From: Porphyridium purpureum
Lineage: Eukaryota > Rhodophyta > Bangiophyceae > Porphyridiales > Porphyridiaceae
Assembly (NCBI GenBank): GCA_008690995.1
Contig: VRMN01000005.1
Span: 930,001-994,000, forward strand
DNA: 64,000 nt
Direction: 5' to 3'
Shown: positions 42,015 to 52,785 of the stretch, piece after piece
How positions within the stretch are numbered: position 1 is the first letter of the stretch
Layout: every line of letters begins with the position of its first letter
Position numbers and translations under genes: made by a program
The notes under the pieces: model-generated
The model's database searches: none
What the model saw: the letters and a program-made list of their open reading frames with translations, nothing else
What the model was told of the DNA's origin: nothing

Positions 42015-42904
42015 TCCATTCTGCCGTGACAACGCGAGCGAGTGAGCGATTGTTAATTCTGGCGCGGAGCTCGTAGAAATGACGGTGAATCACAATGCGC
42101 GTTTATCAACTCTTTTCCGGAGCACCTGTCAGCAGAACCTGTTGCTGATCTGGCTCGACCCGCTGACTTTGAGACACGCATGGTGGGTGAAGATGTGCGT
42201 TGATGTCGGCGGAGGATGGCGAGAACGTTGCTCGAGCTTGAACGCTGTTTCGCGGTATAACAAAGCGGATACTGTACGTCCCTGCTCAAACTTGGGCCCG
42301 CCTTGCGCCTCCTTCGAAAAGGTCAAACTGTTGACTGGCCTCGAAAAACGACCCTGACGCTAATACTAGCAACGACTATGACGCCAAGACGTGTGCGTGC
42401 TGCCAAAGTGAGCACATGCTGTGAGTCTGATTTGCCCATGGAGCATAACTATGAGCAGGCGAGAAAAGTGCTAAACATGGCTCGTAGTCCGCACAAGTCG
42501 CCAATCGGCCTCCGTGCCCGGTGCACCGCGCAGGCTCTCTGCCTTTGCCGGAGATTCGTTCAAGCAAACGAATGGAGCACCGTTTACTTCTATCCCTTAA
42601 GCCAAAAACCTCTGCCTCGATCTCTCTTGAGGATGGGGTGGGTTGTCGAATTCCAACAAGGCAATGGTACAATCGTAGCTTGCAGGCCAAGACGCAGGAA
42701 CTGAGGAATCGCTCGCCACGCAGAGGGCGCCTGTTGATATGCTGAAAAGGTAAAGTATGTACACCAAGAATGCGCGACTGCTGTGACCACATGACCACAC
42801 GCCAAGCGCTGAAAGTGCAGCGGTGGCGATCGCCAGAGGCCAGCAGAGACAACAGCATAGTGGTTTTAAGGGCACAGGGTTGGAGACGGCTCAGAGTGCA
42901 GCGC
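42015..42904. other. Probable gene debris, not identified
   Basis: Short frames on the plus strand (for example 42303-42704) have codon-like composition but no recognisable domain. Intergenic DNA is equally possible. Confidence 0.3.
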
Positions 42905-43799
42905 GCATGACGCGCGTCAAGTACCCATTGGGTCCGCCGGGAGTTAAGGTGGTAGAGGATTGTTTGGAAGCACTAGCCCTGACCTGGACGACATCCAAGC
43001 GGAAGTGTTCGTGAGGCGAGGCGGTATACTGCTAGGCAGTTTTGTGGACGTGCGTGTCGGCGACGAGTCAGAGGTGGAGGCGGTAAAAGTTGTCAAGATG
43101 CGGCGTCCGGACAACGAGCTCGAATTCGAGCAGAGGTGGAACGCAGCACTCGAACTTTGTTTGGACAAGCTGAGGCAGAGTCTCGATACCACTTCACGCG
43201 ATGCTTTCTTCTCCATGGCCACACGCGCACAGAAAAGCAAGTTTGGCTTTTCAGCGCCGCCGTTTTCGAGCCAAGGTTATTTCAAGAAAACTGTGGCCAC
43301 GCCGGCGTCGCCTTTCGACACACGTGTGTCCATTGTCATGCCGTTGCCGAAAACGCATGGCTCGGACTCCCCACAAGACGGCAATGGTCCTGATTGACCT
43401 ACGTTCGGGGCTCACTTGACCAAAGAGTCAAGCCAGCCTTCAGTTTCTAGCCCCGTAGCCGGGTCTCCGGTCCAGGCGTCAGTGCACTACACGCTGTAAC
43501 CTTTGCTTTGGAATGCTGTGGGTCGCTGACATGCCAAGTAGCTTGCGGCTGCGAGATTACGGCGAAGAAGAGAAGGTGATGCTTGACCCAGATAGATTAC
43601 ACGCACGCCGTCTTTGGGGATCAAACTGGCAAGAAGACGTGCTTACAAAGCGACACGTACATAGCCATACCTGCTTAAGCCGGTGGCCTATGAAAGTTTG
43701 TCAGACAAATTTGTTGATTCTGATTTGACAGATATTACGGCCGTACTCGAGTGTGATTATAAGATCGCTCCATATGCTTATTTGTACACCGTTCGTTAA
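42905..43799 (+). pseudogene. Unidentified coding remnant in several frames
   Basis: Three neighbouring plus-strand stretches look protein-like. The first (about 42966-43397) is charged and helical, with E-L-E-F-E-Q-R-W-N-A-A-L-E-L-C-L-D-K-L-R-Q. The second (43513-43690) has V-M-L-D-P-D-R-L-H-A-R-R-L-W-G-S-N-W. A third frame then gives Y-E-S-L-S-D-K-F-V-D-S-D-L-T-D-I and ends at a stop near 43799. The frame changes suggest a decayed gene with at least two breaks. I do not recognise the family. Confidence 0.35.
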
Positions 43800-44572
43800 G
43801 TTTGTGCTGCAGGAAAGCAACGCGAGGAAGGCGTAGGTGAGGAGTCGTGTGGGAGTTTAATGTCGTCGGCTCGTGCGCTTCCGGAAATAGCTACAGAGAC
43901 CGGGGAGCGAGATGCGACATAAAACAAGGACAGTAACCCAGATGTGGCGCATCCGGAGCGCACGGAAGCGTGCAAGATGAAACCTGTGCCGCGTGGGTGC
44001 AGCAATTTGCAGGTGTTCCCATTTGCATTTTTCTCGAAGCTGCGGAGGTTGATACGGAGTAATCCTTGGATGACTCTCTGGACGGCCGATCCACGGAATG
44101 TGGAAAGATGGGCGGCACTGGGACCGTCCTGCGTGCTTATGAGCCTGAGGTCGATGAAGTGATTCTGACTGACGTTGAAAAAGGAGGGCGGCTCGGTGAG
44201 CTAGGAAGGCGAACCGCTGCTTTCTGTCGAAGTGACTCCCTATTCTTCCATGTGACCCGGCCAGGGCGCCAAGAGTGGCAGTTGAATCAGAGTCAGCCGG
44301 TACTATCGTCGCTCCTGACATACCGACTGCCGCCGCTACCTTGACTTCTGAATCGAGCCCCCTTCACGGGCTTCTGGTCGACTCCGCCTAAAGCCATGAC
44401 TGGTGAAGAGAATGAGTTTGCCGACGTGGGAGGAAGCACACCGGCATCTGAAAAAGGACGGCACTACGGTAGCACTGGAGACGGCAAGAGCGTCACCTTT
44501 ACAGACGCTATTGAGAAGCGCACATGTCGTTATGGGTACCTAGATGGGTGAAGAGAGTGCGGTTCTCGCGGC
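43800..44572. other. No identifiable gene
   Basis: Several overlapping short frames, none recognisable. It may continue the debris on either side. Confidence 0.35.
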
Positions 44573-45218
44573 TTACATTGTGCGGCCGGCAGGTGAGGCG
44601 TACGACGACGTGACTCCCGAGGCATCTTCTTGCGGGCAGATCGCGGTGAAAGAGACGGCACGTCGGGCATGATCTGAAGAACTGTAATCGGAGTTTCGTT
44701 CGAGGGCGCCTTGTTTAAGAGCTTGAGCTACAGGCTCCTGCGTGTTCGTATCCCCTAAGATATAATTCGCTGCCTTGTGTCCCAGCAGCGGGCTCATCAG
44801 TGACAGCTCTTCGTGTTGCGTAATTGCAACCCTCCTTGAAAGGTTCCAAGCGCACGTTTACAAGAAGTACACGCTCCTCTAGATTCAATTGCAACGCAAG
44901 CCCAAACCCATATTCGAAGCCTGCTTGCTCTGGAAGCTGCAGCTTGACGAACTGATCGGACGGCCCAACGAGAGCCTCTTCGGACTCCATTCGAATACAT
45001 GTCACATTGTGCGCATGATGACTAACAACTGATGCGTCTCCTGCGCGATACTTGTCCACATGGCATCCAGCTCCGCCATTCGGAACCTCTTGCAGGTTTA
45101 CACAGTCTGCCGGATGCGCATGTATGAGTGTAGCAAGGTGTGCATTAGAGTCAGCAGCGTTCCATCCCAGTGGTGTTTGTGCAGACCGCTGGAACCCGGC
45201 CACGTTGTACGATAGCAT
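44573..45218 (-). pseudogene. Relic of an endonuclease/exonuclease/phosphatase gene, TDP2-like
   Basis: The minus strand starts L-S-Y-N-V-A-G-F, then H-P-A-D-C-V-N-L-Q-E-V, the first two EEP motifs (N and L-Q-E catalytic residues). It continues V-R-L-E-P-F-K-E-G, corresponding to the T-x-H-L-E motif with the His lost. In another frame follows Y-I-L-G-D-T-N-T, the G-D-x-N motif. Order and spacing fit TDP2-like phosphodiesterases, which remove topoisomerase adducts. At least one frame change separates the third and fourth motifs, and the final S-D-H motif is not seen in place. Read as a pseudogene. Confidence 0.55.
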
Positions 45219-46320
45219 GCGCAGATTGAGGAGCCCTCTGGTGTGCTCCGCTTGCGCTCTGAGAAGCTAGCGGATTGGCGGCGTTTGTTTGGCACCTTTC
45301 GAATCACTCGCGCGACACCCAGATCTCCTCTCGGCATCACGACCAGTGACAGACTCGCAGAACGATAATTGTGAAGTCATAAACACGGGCGCTGCGGTAA
45401 CGTGTCAAGCGCGACCCAGCAAGCCGTTTTTCGCGTTCGGAGCTCTAGCTGCACGGATGCGTCGAGGGGAATTACCGCCAGTCCGCAACACAGATTTCAG
45501 GGTCGCTGTGACACCGAAAGCGGACGTATACCTAGCACCCGCGTGAGCATCCAGAGATATGCAGCCACAGCCCCATGACAGCCCAAGCGCGCCAAGCACA
45601 CGCTCCCCAATTCAAGGCACCAAAGCTGTGCGCTGCAAAGATCTGCGCACAGTGTTAAACAGCGCGAGTCCGTGCATTAAATAAGATCTGACGTATAGCG
45701 TTCTGTGATTGAAGTGTACTCAACTTCCAACGGATTAACTATTCTTCTTTCTTCAATTCACACGGCCGCTCGCGACCTGTCAAAACGGCGCCGTTCAACT
45801 ACACCCGTGCTTGCTCATTTCACGCGCGCAGACTGGCGACGCGCTGTACCTCGCTGCCCGAAAATCGCGAAACGGCGCTGCTGTGATAAATTTCAGACGA
45901 AGTCCCCTCGAAACACGCGGCGCCGCGAAGAATAGGCACTTTGCGTGCGTGCAGAAAGCGCGCCGTTGCGACCTGCTTTGGAAGAGAGAAAAACGCAGGA
46001 GGGAATAAAATTTGCTTTCGATTACATATCAGGAATGAGCAAGTGACTAGTGAGACGCGCAGCTGTTTTTCCGGACAGCGTGTCGCCTGTCACGCAAGCT
46101 GTGGATTTGTGAGGTATCTCTCGTGGCACAGAACTGTGATTCTGTCTGCGTGGGCTATCTTGCATCCGCATTGACGGACACATCGGGACGCGCACATATC
46201 CAAATCAAGGCAGCGATGAATATATAAAGTCCTCGCCGGCCGCGTCGGCGTGTTCACGTCTAAGTGCTGGTGAATGGCATAGGTGGGTCGAAAGAGGGGG
46301 AGAGCAGATCGCCGCAGAGG
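45219..46320. other. Intergenic, promoter side of the secreted-protein gene
   Basis: No supported gene in 1.1 kb. The downstream end holds a TATA box (listed). Confidence 0.45.
46221..46228 (+). promoter_or_regulatory. TATA box, TATATAAA
   Basis: A strong TATA word lies 93 bases before ATG 46321 of the secreted-protein gene, a usual distance allowing a short 5' UTR. It is one of few clear TATA boxes in the window. Confidence 0.5.
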
Positions 46321-49300
46321 ATGGTGGGCACTAAAGGAAGGATGTATGTGGCTTGGCTGGCGTTGCTGTTTGTGGTGGGTGCGACGTGCGTGGCAGCAGT
46401 TCCATCGGTAGCCATTGACCGCAGTATTCTGGGCGTGCAGAGGGCGGAAGAGTGTTCTTCGACAAATGAGCTCCGGAGGAACGCGCCGCAGTGCAATGAT
46501 AAGGATGTGGTGTTCTCGAGCTCCACGGGCTGGGCACCGTCGGCCGGCGGGTGTGCGAGCTCGGCCGTGACGCGCGTGGAGGTGCCCGGGCTCGTGCAGG
46601 TCGACTATCCCGCGGGATGCGCGATGACCGTGAAGGCGGATGTGGGCGTCTCGGGCACTAACCAGTGCGAGGGCTTTTTGATGGTACTTGAAGCATTCCT
46701 TGAGCAGCAAGTGCCATTCTTGGCTCGAGTGAAAGATCTAGGTCTCGTGGATATTACGACGGACTTGTTGCAAGGCCCAGAGGATGTACTTCTCGGCCGC
46801 GAGCTGCGAGCGAGGGGTGACGGTGCGTCAAATTGCGACAAGCTTCCACTGGATGACGACGAAGTGTATTACTTTGCTGACCTGACATTTACCAATGAGC
46901 TGCAGCTGGATTTCCCAGTGCTCGAAAAACTTCCGCCAGTCGTGCGCAATCTCGTGGATGCGCAGAACAGTGGGGGAAGCGTGGGCGAGGTTATTCCTGG
47001 CGAAGCAACCGAATTCGCGGGAGAGCGCGTCTGTATTGCAACGTCGGTGTGCGGAGGATGGGATGACGGCTTTGCGTTACACATTGATCGACAAGGCAAA
47101 ATTGCAGAGGTTTTGACGATCCCACTTTTTCCGCCTTTCCTCACCTTCAAGCCGCTCGGAATCGCGTACTCGTTTAAAGGCCGCTTTGGACAAGAGTCGG
47201 AAACAAGGTACTGGTCAGGACGCTCCAATTTCGTGGTTTTGCTTCCGAACGTCAATTTTTGGATTCGTGGACGCATCCTAGGCGGTTTAGAGTTCTTCGA
47301 CGACAGTCAGTCGGGTTTTACGGTTGGTGCGGAATTAATGGTCGAATTGGCTTTGGACCGTGAGAGTCTTTTGGCGGAAACCGTGGAAGGAACAAGCATG
47401 ACCATTACCACGTACCGTGGTGGAGATGAAGTGTACAAGTTCGAGCTGCCCAGTCCAAAGAGCGGCATTTTCTTGCGGCACACTGAGCCAGCACAAGATG
47501 AGTGCAGCCCGCGGGGCGTGTTTGCAACATTGGATTCTGGAGGGTTTAATTTCAAGATGGGCGGCTCCGGAGGCGTGCTTAAAGACATGCTGGGAGACCA
47601 GACGCTGGCAGTCACGCAGGATTTTGCCGTGCTTTGGGACGATAGGAACCTGAGGGCGTTTTCCTGGAGACTGTCGCTCACGTGCAAGATATTCAATGCG
47701 CTCGACATTAATGGTAATATCTTATTGGAAATTCTCAATCCGGACGAGATCCAGTTGCGTACCTCAAGCGATTTGAGTGGGTGTGGCACTTCGCCTGCGT
47801 TAGAAGGTTACGATGATCCGTTCAAGCAGAAGATTGCGGCGGCATTCGGCTCAACAGGCGCAATCTTGTTCAGCGTTGGCACTACTGACACATGCCTTGA
47901 CCTGAAAGCGCTATCACTTTTATCTTTGAAGGTGGAAAGTTGCGGTTTCTTCTATGCAATTGGATTTGGTGGTGACTTTTTGACGCGCATTGCGGCGCGC
48001 ATAACGGTTGCCAGCCTGGCGAGCGTGGCGGGGGTTCTGGAGTTGGGCTTCGGTGCTCAGAGTGGCCGTGTGAGCGGTTCGGTTGACCTCGCCGTCATCG
48101 TTCTGGGCTTGCCTGCCACAGCTGAAATATCTGTGGATGGTCAATTGACTGATCCGTGGACGGCTTGGAACTGGCAGATCAATATGCCGAATATTCCTTT
48201 GAAGAAGCTTGTGCCAGAAGAAATCGTCGATGCCGTGGATCGGGCTGGCGAATCAGTGAAGGAGGAGAAGGACAACCTTTTTAATTATCTTGCTGACAGA
48301 GAGGAGTCCTTCCGGAAAGGTGCGGAGGCCTTTGTAGGCGCAATCGGTGAAATTGCTGAGTGTTCAGTGGAGCTTGTGGAATCCTTTTTTGAATTACGTC
48401 AGCCGCAATGCAATCTCGACAACTTTGAGAGCCTGTGGAAGCAACTCTTTGAGGTGAATCCTGAGAATCTCGAAGCATACTTTGCAGACAAGTTCAAGTC
48501 AGTCCTCAAGACGGGTTGTGAGTGGGTAAAGAATTTGATCCCGAGTTCTCGCGAAATACTCTCCCCTCCCGTGGAGATTGGACGGGATGAGTTTGGATGT
48601 CGACAATGGGAAGTGTATGAGTATGTTGATACGTGCGACAAGTTCCTGGCCATTTTAAGCGGAGGACTGTCTTGCCTTTATAGGGGGAAACCGTGCAAGG
48701 AGGTGATTCGGATTGATAAGGATCCCGCATGCGGTGAAGACCATGCACTAAAATACAAGAACGCGGAAGACATGTACGAGCAAATGAAGGACGCCCAGTT
48801 GAATTTGGCAAGTTTCGAAGCGACGGCGGCCAAGGACTTGGAATTTTTCGGTCTGTCTCCAGAAGAAAAGCTAAAGATTATCGAGGAAAACACAGATTGT
48901 GAGTACACAAGTGCAAAAGTCGGTGCCAACAATCAGATTACAGTGCAAGTGGAGTGCAAGACGGTCAGATTTATTTCCAGGACCGAGCTTGTCGAAGTTT
49001 CTTTCTCACGAACAGACATAGTGGACGCGACAAATGATGCAACGCTGCGGGCTTCGGAAGAGCGCATCGTGACCAAAACCAACATGGAGGCGGCGGCCAA
49101 ATTCAGCGGGGAGTTTTACAACCCAGTTCCGCCGTTGGAAGAACCGCGGGAGAAAGTGCAGCCTGTTCTGGAGCGACCGCGAGATATCGAGGTGCCGTGT
49201 ACCAGTTCGCTTGCGCGAGTGACAACGCGCGTGGCTGTGGTTGATGTGGAATGCCAAGGCGGCAATCCGATCGGTGCCACAGATGAACTCCTCGAAGATG

Positions 49301-50496
49301 ATGGCTGCGGAGAAGAGAAGATCAGGCGCACATTCAGGTACACGGATGCGTGCGGGCAGGTAGCGGACCCGGTGCAAATGATTATCACCAAGAAAGCCGT
49401 GGGAGTGTCTGCACCAGAACGTATCGCTCCACAAATGTTTGCTTGTGAAGAGCCAGTGGCTGATGGGTACAATGCGCCGGCGACAATATTTGACCTCAAT
49501 TCGGTGAACGCACCATGCTCGGATGATCTAAGTGTGTCATATTCCGACTCGGATATTCGATTTGTTTGCTCTGGACAAGGGATCAAGGGTTGGAACGTAC
49601 CGCGCTTGTACACCATCGAGGATGAGTGCGACCAAACAGATACGACTAATCAGCTTGTGGTTCGCACAGACTACGATGAGCCTGAGTGGGTGAGCGTACC
49701 GAAAATTCAAATTGTGTCGTGTCGAGCTGATATAAGCACCGCGTCGCTCGGGCTGCCGATGGCGGAAGACAACTGCGATCCTTTGGAGGTCACGGCATCC
49801 TTGCTCACGTACAATGATGACGATCGTATGCAGCCGCCTTGTCCGATTGGATTTTACCGGGCGTTTGAAGTGGCTGATCGCGTGTGTAACGCAAATCAGG
49901 CGGTGCAGCGCATTGAAGCGTTCCGGTTCGAGTTCCGTCGTGATGTGATCAGCGCCAAGGCACCTAAGGCGAGTGATGTGCACCAAAGGTATCCGCAAGC
50001 TTTCTACGATGCAACCTCGCTCCTGCCAACGTTTACGGTAGAAAAAATCAAGAAGGGCAAGCCGAGCCTGCAGATCTTCCGCCTCGAAGGTGTGTATGAT
50101 GCGGTTTTGAACGAACCGAGCATGACATGCAACTTTACGTTCGAAGGACTAACGTCGGCGGAGCAGGAGCAGCAGGCATTGAGTGTGGACTTTTTGAACG
50201 TGGATGACAATGTTGATTTGGGCGTGGCGGGTCTTGGAGATGGAGTGGGTCGGTGGGACGCGCTACCGTACGAAGGCATCAGCTGGCCGGATGCACTTCA
50301 GTTGATTGGAGAAGGTGGACGGACGTATTTGCGCGTCAAGCTCTTCCCCGCCGAGTTCGCCGTGCTGCACGAGTATATCGGTCAGTACTCATATGATCGC
50401 GGCGGCATGATGGTGCGTGCCCCAACCATTTGTGTCTCGCAAGCAAACGTCACTTACGAAGACTACATTGCGTTCACCCTGGTGACGGTGCTCTAG
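46321..50496 (+). CDS. Large secreted protein, Cys-rich, HYR-like C-terminal units
   Basis: Encodes 1391 residues. Residues 1-29 form a classic signal peptide (M-Y-V-A-W-L-A-L-L-F-V-V-G-A-T). No membrane span is obvious near the C-terminus, so it is probably extracellular or in the cell-wall matrix. The middle is beta-rich with regular Cys. From about residue 950 there are roughly three units of the form [RA]-x-[FY]-x-x-x-D-x-C-x-Q/N....V, for instance R-T-F-R-Y-T-D-A-C-G-Q and R-L-Y-T-I-E-D-E-C-D-Q, resembling HYR/Ig-like repeats of bacterial and animal surface proteins. No enzyme motif is seen. ATG 46321 is preferred over ATG 46342; both keep the signal. Confidence 0.75.
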   Translation: MVGTKGRMYVAWLALLFVVGATCVAAVPSVAIDRSILGVQRAEECSSTNELRRNAPQCNDKDVVFSSSTGWAPSAGGCASSAVTRVEVPGLVQVDYPAGCAMTVKADVGVSGTNQCEGFLMVLEAFLEQQVPFLARVKDLGLVDITTDLLQGPEDVLLGRELRARGDGASNCDKLPLDDDEVYYFADLTFTNELQLDFPVLEKLPPVVRNLVDAQNSGGSVGEVIPGEATEFAGERVCIATSVCGGWDDGFALHIDRQGKIAEVLTIPLFPPFLTFKPLGIAYSFKGRFGQESETRYWSGRSNFVVLLPNVNFWIRGRILGGLEFFDDSQSGFTVGAELMVELALDRESLLAETVEGTSMTITTYRGGDEVYKFELPSPKSGIFLRHTEPAQDECSPRGVFATLDSGGFNFKMGGSGGVLKDMLGDQTLAVTQDFAVLWDDRNLRAFSWRLSLTCKIFNALDINGNILLEILNPDEIQLRTSSDLSGCGTSPALEGYDDPFKQKIAAAFGSTGAILFSVGTTDTCLDLKALSLLSLKVESCGFFYAIGFGGDFLTRIAARITVASLASVAGVLELGFGAQSGRVSGSVDLAVIVLGLPATAEISVDGQLTDPWTAWNWQINMPNIPLKKLVPEEIVDAVDRAGESVKEEKDNLFNYLADREESFRKGAEAFVGAIGEIAECSVELVESFFELRQPQCNLDNFESLWKQLFEVNPENLEAYFADKFKSVLKTGCEWVKNLIPSSREILSPPVEIGRDEFGCRQWEVYEYVDTCDKFLAILSGGLSCLYRGKPCKEVIRIDKDPACGEDHALKYKNAEDMYEQMKDAQLNLASFEATAAKDLEFFGLSPEEKLKIIEENTDCEYTSAKVGANNQITVQVECKTVRFISRTELVEVSFSRTDIVDATNDATLRASEERIVTKTNMEAAAKFSGEFYNPVPPLEEPREKVQPVLERPRDIEVPCTSSLARVTTRVAVVDVECQGGNPIGATDELLEDDGCGEEKIRRTFRYTDACGQVADPVQMIITKKAVGVSAPERIAPQMFACEEPVADGYNAPATIFDLNSVNAPCSDDLSVSYSDSDIRFVCSGQGIKGWNVPRLYTIEDECDQTDTTNQLVVRTDYDEPEWVSVPKIQIVSCRADISTASLGLPMAEDNCDPLEVTASLLTYNDDDRMQPPCPIGFYRAFEVADRVCNANQAVQRIEAFRFEFRRDVISAKAPKASDVHQRYPQAFYDATSLLPTFTVEKIKKGKPSLQIFRLEGVYDAVLNEPSMTCNFTFEGLTSAEQEQQALSVDFLNVDDNVDLGVAGLGDGVGRWDALPYEGISWPDALQLIGEGGRTYLRVKLFPAEFAVLHEYIGQYSYDRGGMMVRAPTICVSQANVTYEDYIAFTLVTVL

Positions 50497-50889
50497 GCGG
50501 GATGGTTTGCAGAGCCATCCAGTCGCTGTCCAGCATGGTTTGGTTTATAAGAAGTATGAGATTTTTGGAGCTTGAAACTGTGTGTGTTTTTTGCAGCACT
50601 TTATTATGCAGTCCCAGTTCGGTACTCCGCACCCGCGCTCTGGGATGAGCCGAAATGGGATGTCCAAGTGCTTTTGTCTTGCTGACATCTAGCGTCGTGT
50701 TTTTTCGTCCTTTTTTTTTTTTCCTGCTGGTAAAATATAAAACTTGCGTGACTTTAAAGCGAGGATGTCTCGCCTCGTGCACTTATATCGTAGACAGGCG
50801 CCGAATCTTTTCCTCTAGCCATCTGGCAGCGGATATCTACGTATAATAATGCATCAATTTGAAGAGCGAGCTCAACGCGTTACCAGCTA
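50497..50889. other. 3' flank of secreted-protein gene
   Basis: AT-rich, with a T run near 50710-50721. No gene seen. Confidence 0.45.
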
Positions 50890-52457
50890 TGGCCAAGCGC
50901 TAAGCGCGTCCGGTTCTGGCTGGGCGGCGTCCAAGGGTAGCGATCTGCGGATGGCGCATCCGGGCGCGTGTATTCTAGAGCGGTCGTCCCCGTAGCTTGT
51001 GCGCGCCGTTCATTTATCAGTGTGGACGTCGGGGGCACGCTTTGAGCTCGGCCTGCCCGCATCGGGTCGTGCAATCGAAAGAAGAAAGGCGCTTACGATC
51101 CTGAGCGAGACTGTGCTGCGCCTTGTTCAGCAAAGCTTTTTGTAGCTTAGCTTGGAGCAGGAGAATGACCATCAGACCAGGCGTCAGTACAGCGCGCTGG
51201 CCGCGCATGAGCATGTGATCTGTGCGGAAGATCAAGCCGCCCTGCGAGGCATGCTGGAACCGGCTGGCCTGGTGGCTTTCGTTCCAGATGGCGCCATCTT
51301 GCTGCGACTGCATGGAGCGAGTGAGCTTCCGATGCCTTCAGCGTCTGCGCTCCCGTTTTCCTCGCCAGACGCGCTGCGCGTCAGCATGACGCTGCCGAGC
51401 GGCAAGACGCTGACTGGTATGGGCATTCGAAAGGGAGTGAATCTTATTGTCGGAGGCGGCTTTCACGGAAAGTCGACACTCTTGCAGGCGATCGAGTTAG
51501 GCGTATATGACCATGTGCCCGGCGATGGGCGAGAGTTTGCCTCGTGCCTGGCTTTTGCGTCCAAAGGCACACTCAAGATGGTCGCGCGGTGACGACGCTC
51601 GACATCTCGCCGTTCATTTCAAAGCTGCCATTCGAGCGTGCCACAAATGGCTTTTCGACTGCCGACGCATCTGGCAGTACGAGCCAAGCGGCGAACATCA
51701 CCGAGGCGCTGGAAATGGGATGTGATCTGCTTATCTTTGATGAGGACACATACGCGACCAACTTTATGTATCTGGATGCGGTCATGTCGGCGCTCGTGGG
51801 CAAGCACAAAAAGCCAATCACGCCCTTTTTGGAACGTGTCCGCGTGCTCGACGAATAGCACGGGATCTCGAGCCTTTTGGTGGTGGGCAGCTGCGGTGCG
51901 TTCTTTGATGTTGCTGATACCATGATCGTGATGGAGACTGCTACAAAGCGTACGATGTCTCAGACGAAGCGAAAAGGATTTCGTGTACCCAAGGTCGCGG
52001 TGGCGCGCAGCAGGTGAGCACGGCCGTGCTGGACAATGACGCGGAGCTGTCGGCCTCGCTGGGTTCGGACAGGAAGATCCACTTGCGCTCGCTGGCACCC
52101 GCCGGCGGTAGCAAGGTGTATGTGCGTGACATGGGGCGAATCCAGTATGGCTCGGAGGAGTTTGCGATCAACCTTCGCGCGCTCGAGCAGCTCGTTGAAT
52201 TGGGACAGACGCGCTTGATTGCGGACGCCATGCACTATGTGGAGATGGTGAGCAAGCAGACCGCGCCGGTGCAAGACATGAAGAAGCTGGCTGTGCGTGT
52301 CGAGGCTGCGCTGGACGCGAAGGGTCTGGACGCCGTGGCTCCGAGCGGATGGAAAGGTATTGGCTACTACTCACGGCCGCGCCCCATCGAGCTCGCGGCC
52401 GCGATCAACCGGTGGCGGCTTTTGAAAGTGTCCATCGACGCGTCCGCGAAGGACTAG
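50890..52457 (+). pseudogene. Broken gene for an ABC-class ATPase (PF09818-like)
   Basis: Stretches in more than one frame follow the predicted 'ATPase of the ABC class' family in order. They are L-G-L-P-A-S-G-R-A-I (51040), E-D-Q-A-A-L-R-G-M-L-E then G-L-V-A-F-V-P-D-G-A-I-L (51230-51300), G-M-G-I-R-K-G-V-N-L-I-V-G-G-G-F-H-G-K-S-T-L-L (Walker A, 51420), D-I-S-P-F-I and A-S-G-S-T-S-Q-A-A-N-I, L-L-I-F-D-E-D-T (Walker B, 51735) and F-D-V-A-D-T. The C-terminal part is in the frame that ends at 52457. About four breaks (two stops, two frame changes) and a missing N-terminal third show that it is dead. Function of the family is unknown. Confidence 0.75.
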
Positions 52458-52764
52458 ACTGTGCTTCGAAGCATGTGAATATGAAAGGCATTTGAAAAGG
52501 TGAGAGTGCAAGGGTCTCTACTTCCGCCACGCTGCTTGCATGTGGCAAACCAAGATGCACCATGTGTTCTTCGGGCTGACCACCGAGGACCTTACGCGAA
52601 ACGTGACTAGTGCCTCGTTTGGGACATGGTAGCCACCGCGCACGAGCGGTTCCGCTCGCGCCATGCGCACGTCGCCTGTCAAACCATCTTGTCGCTCACA
52701 AGTGTACCCCCTTCGCTAGCCCACCCCGATTTTCTACACGCGCGAATCCGCGCCGCGCTGGCAC
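52458..52764. other. Spacer between pseudogene and mobile region
   Basis: About 300 bases with no recognised gene or repeat. Confidence 0.4.
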
Positions 52765-52785
52765 GGGTTACTCTAGGGTTACTCT
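52765..52785. repeat. Tandem GGGTTACTCT pair
   Basis: GGGTTACTCT occurs at 52765-52774 and 52776-52785, and again at 53563-53572 just beyond the LINE ORF2 stop. In LINE orientation these read AGAGTAACCC and may be the short tail repeats that many non-LTR elements carry, or part of a target sequence. Confidence 0.6.
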
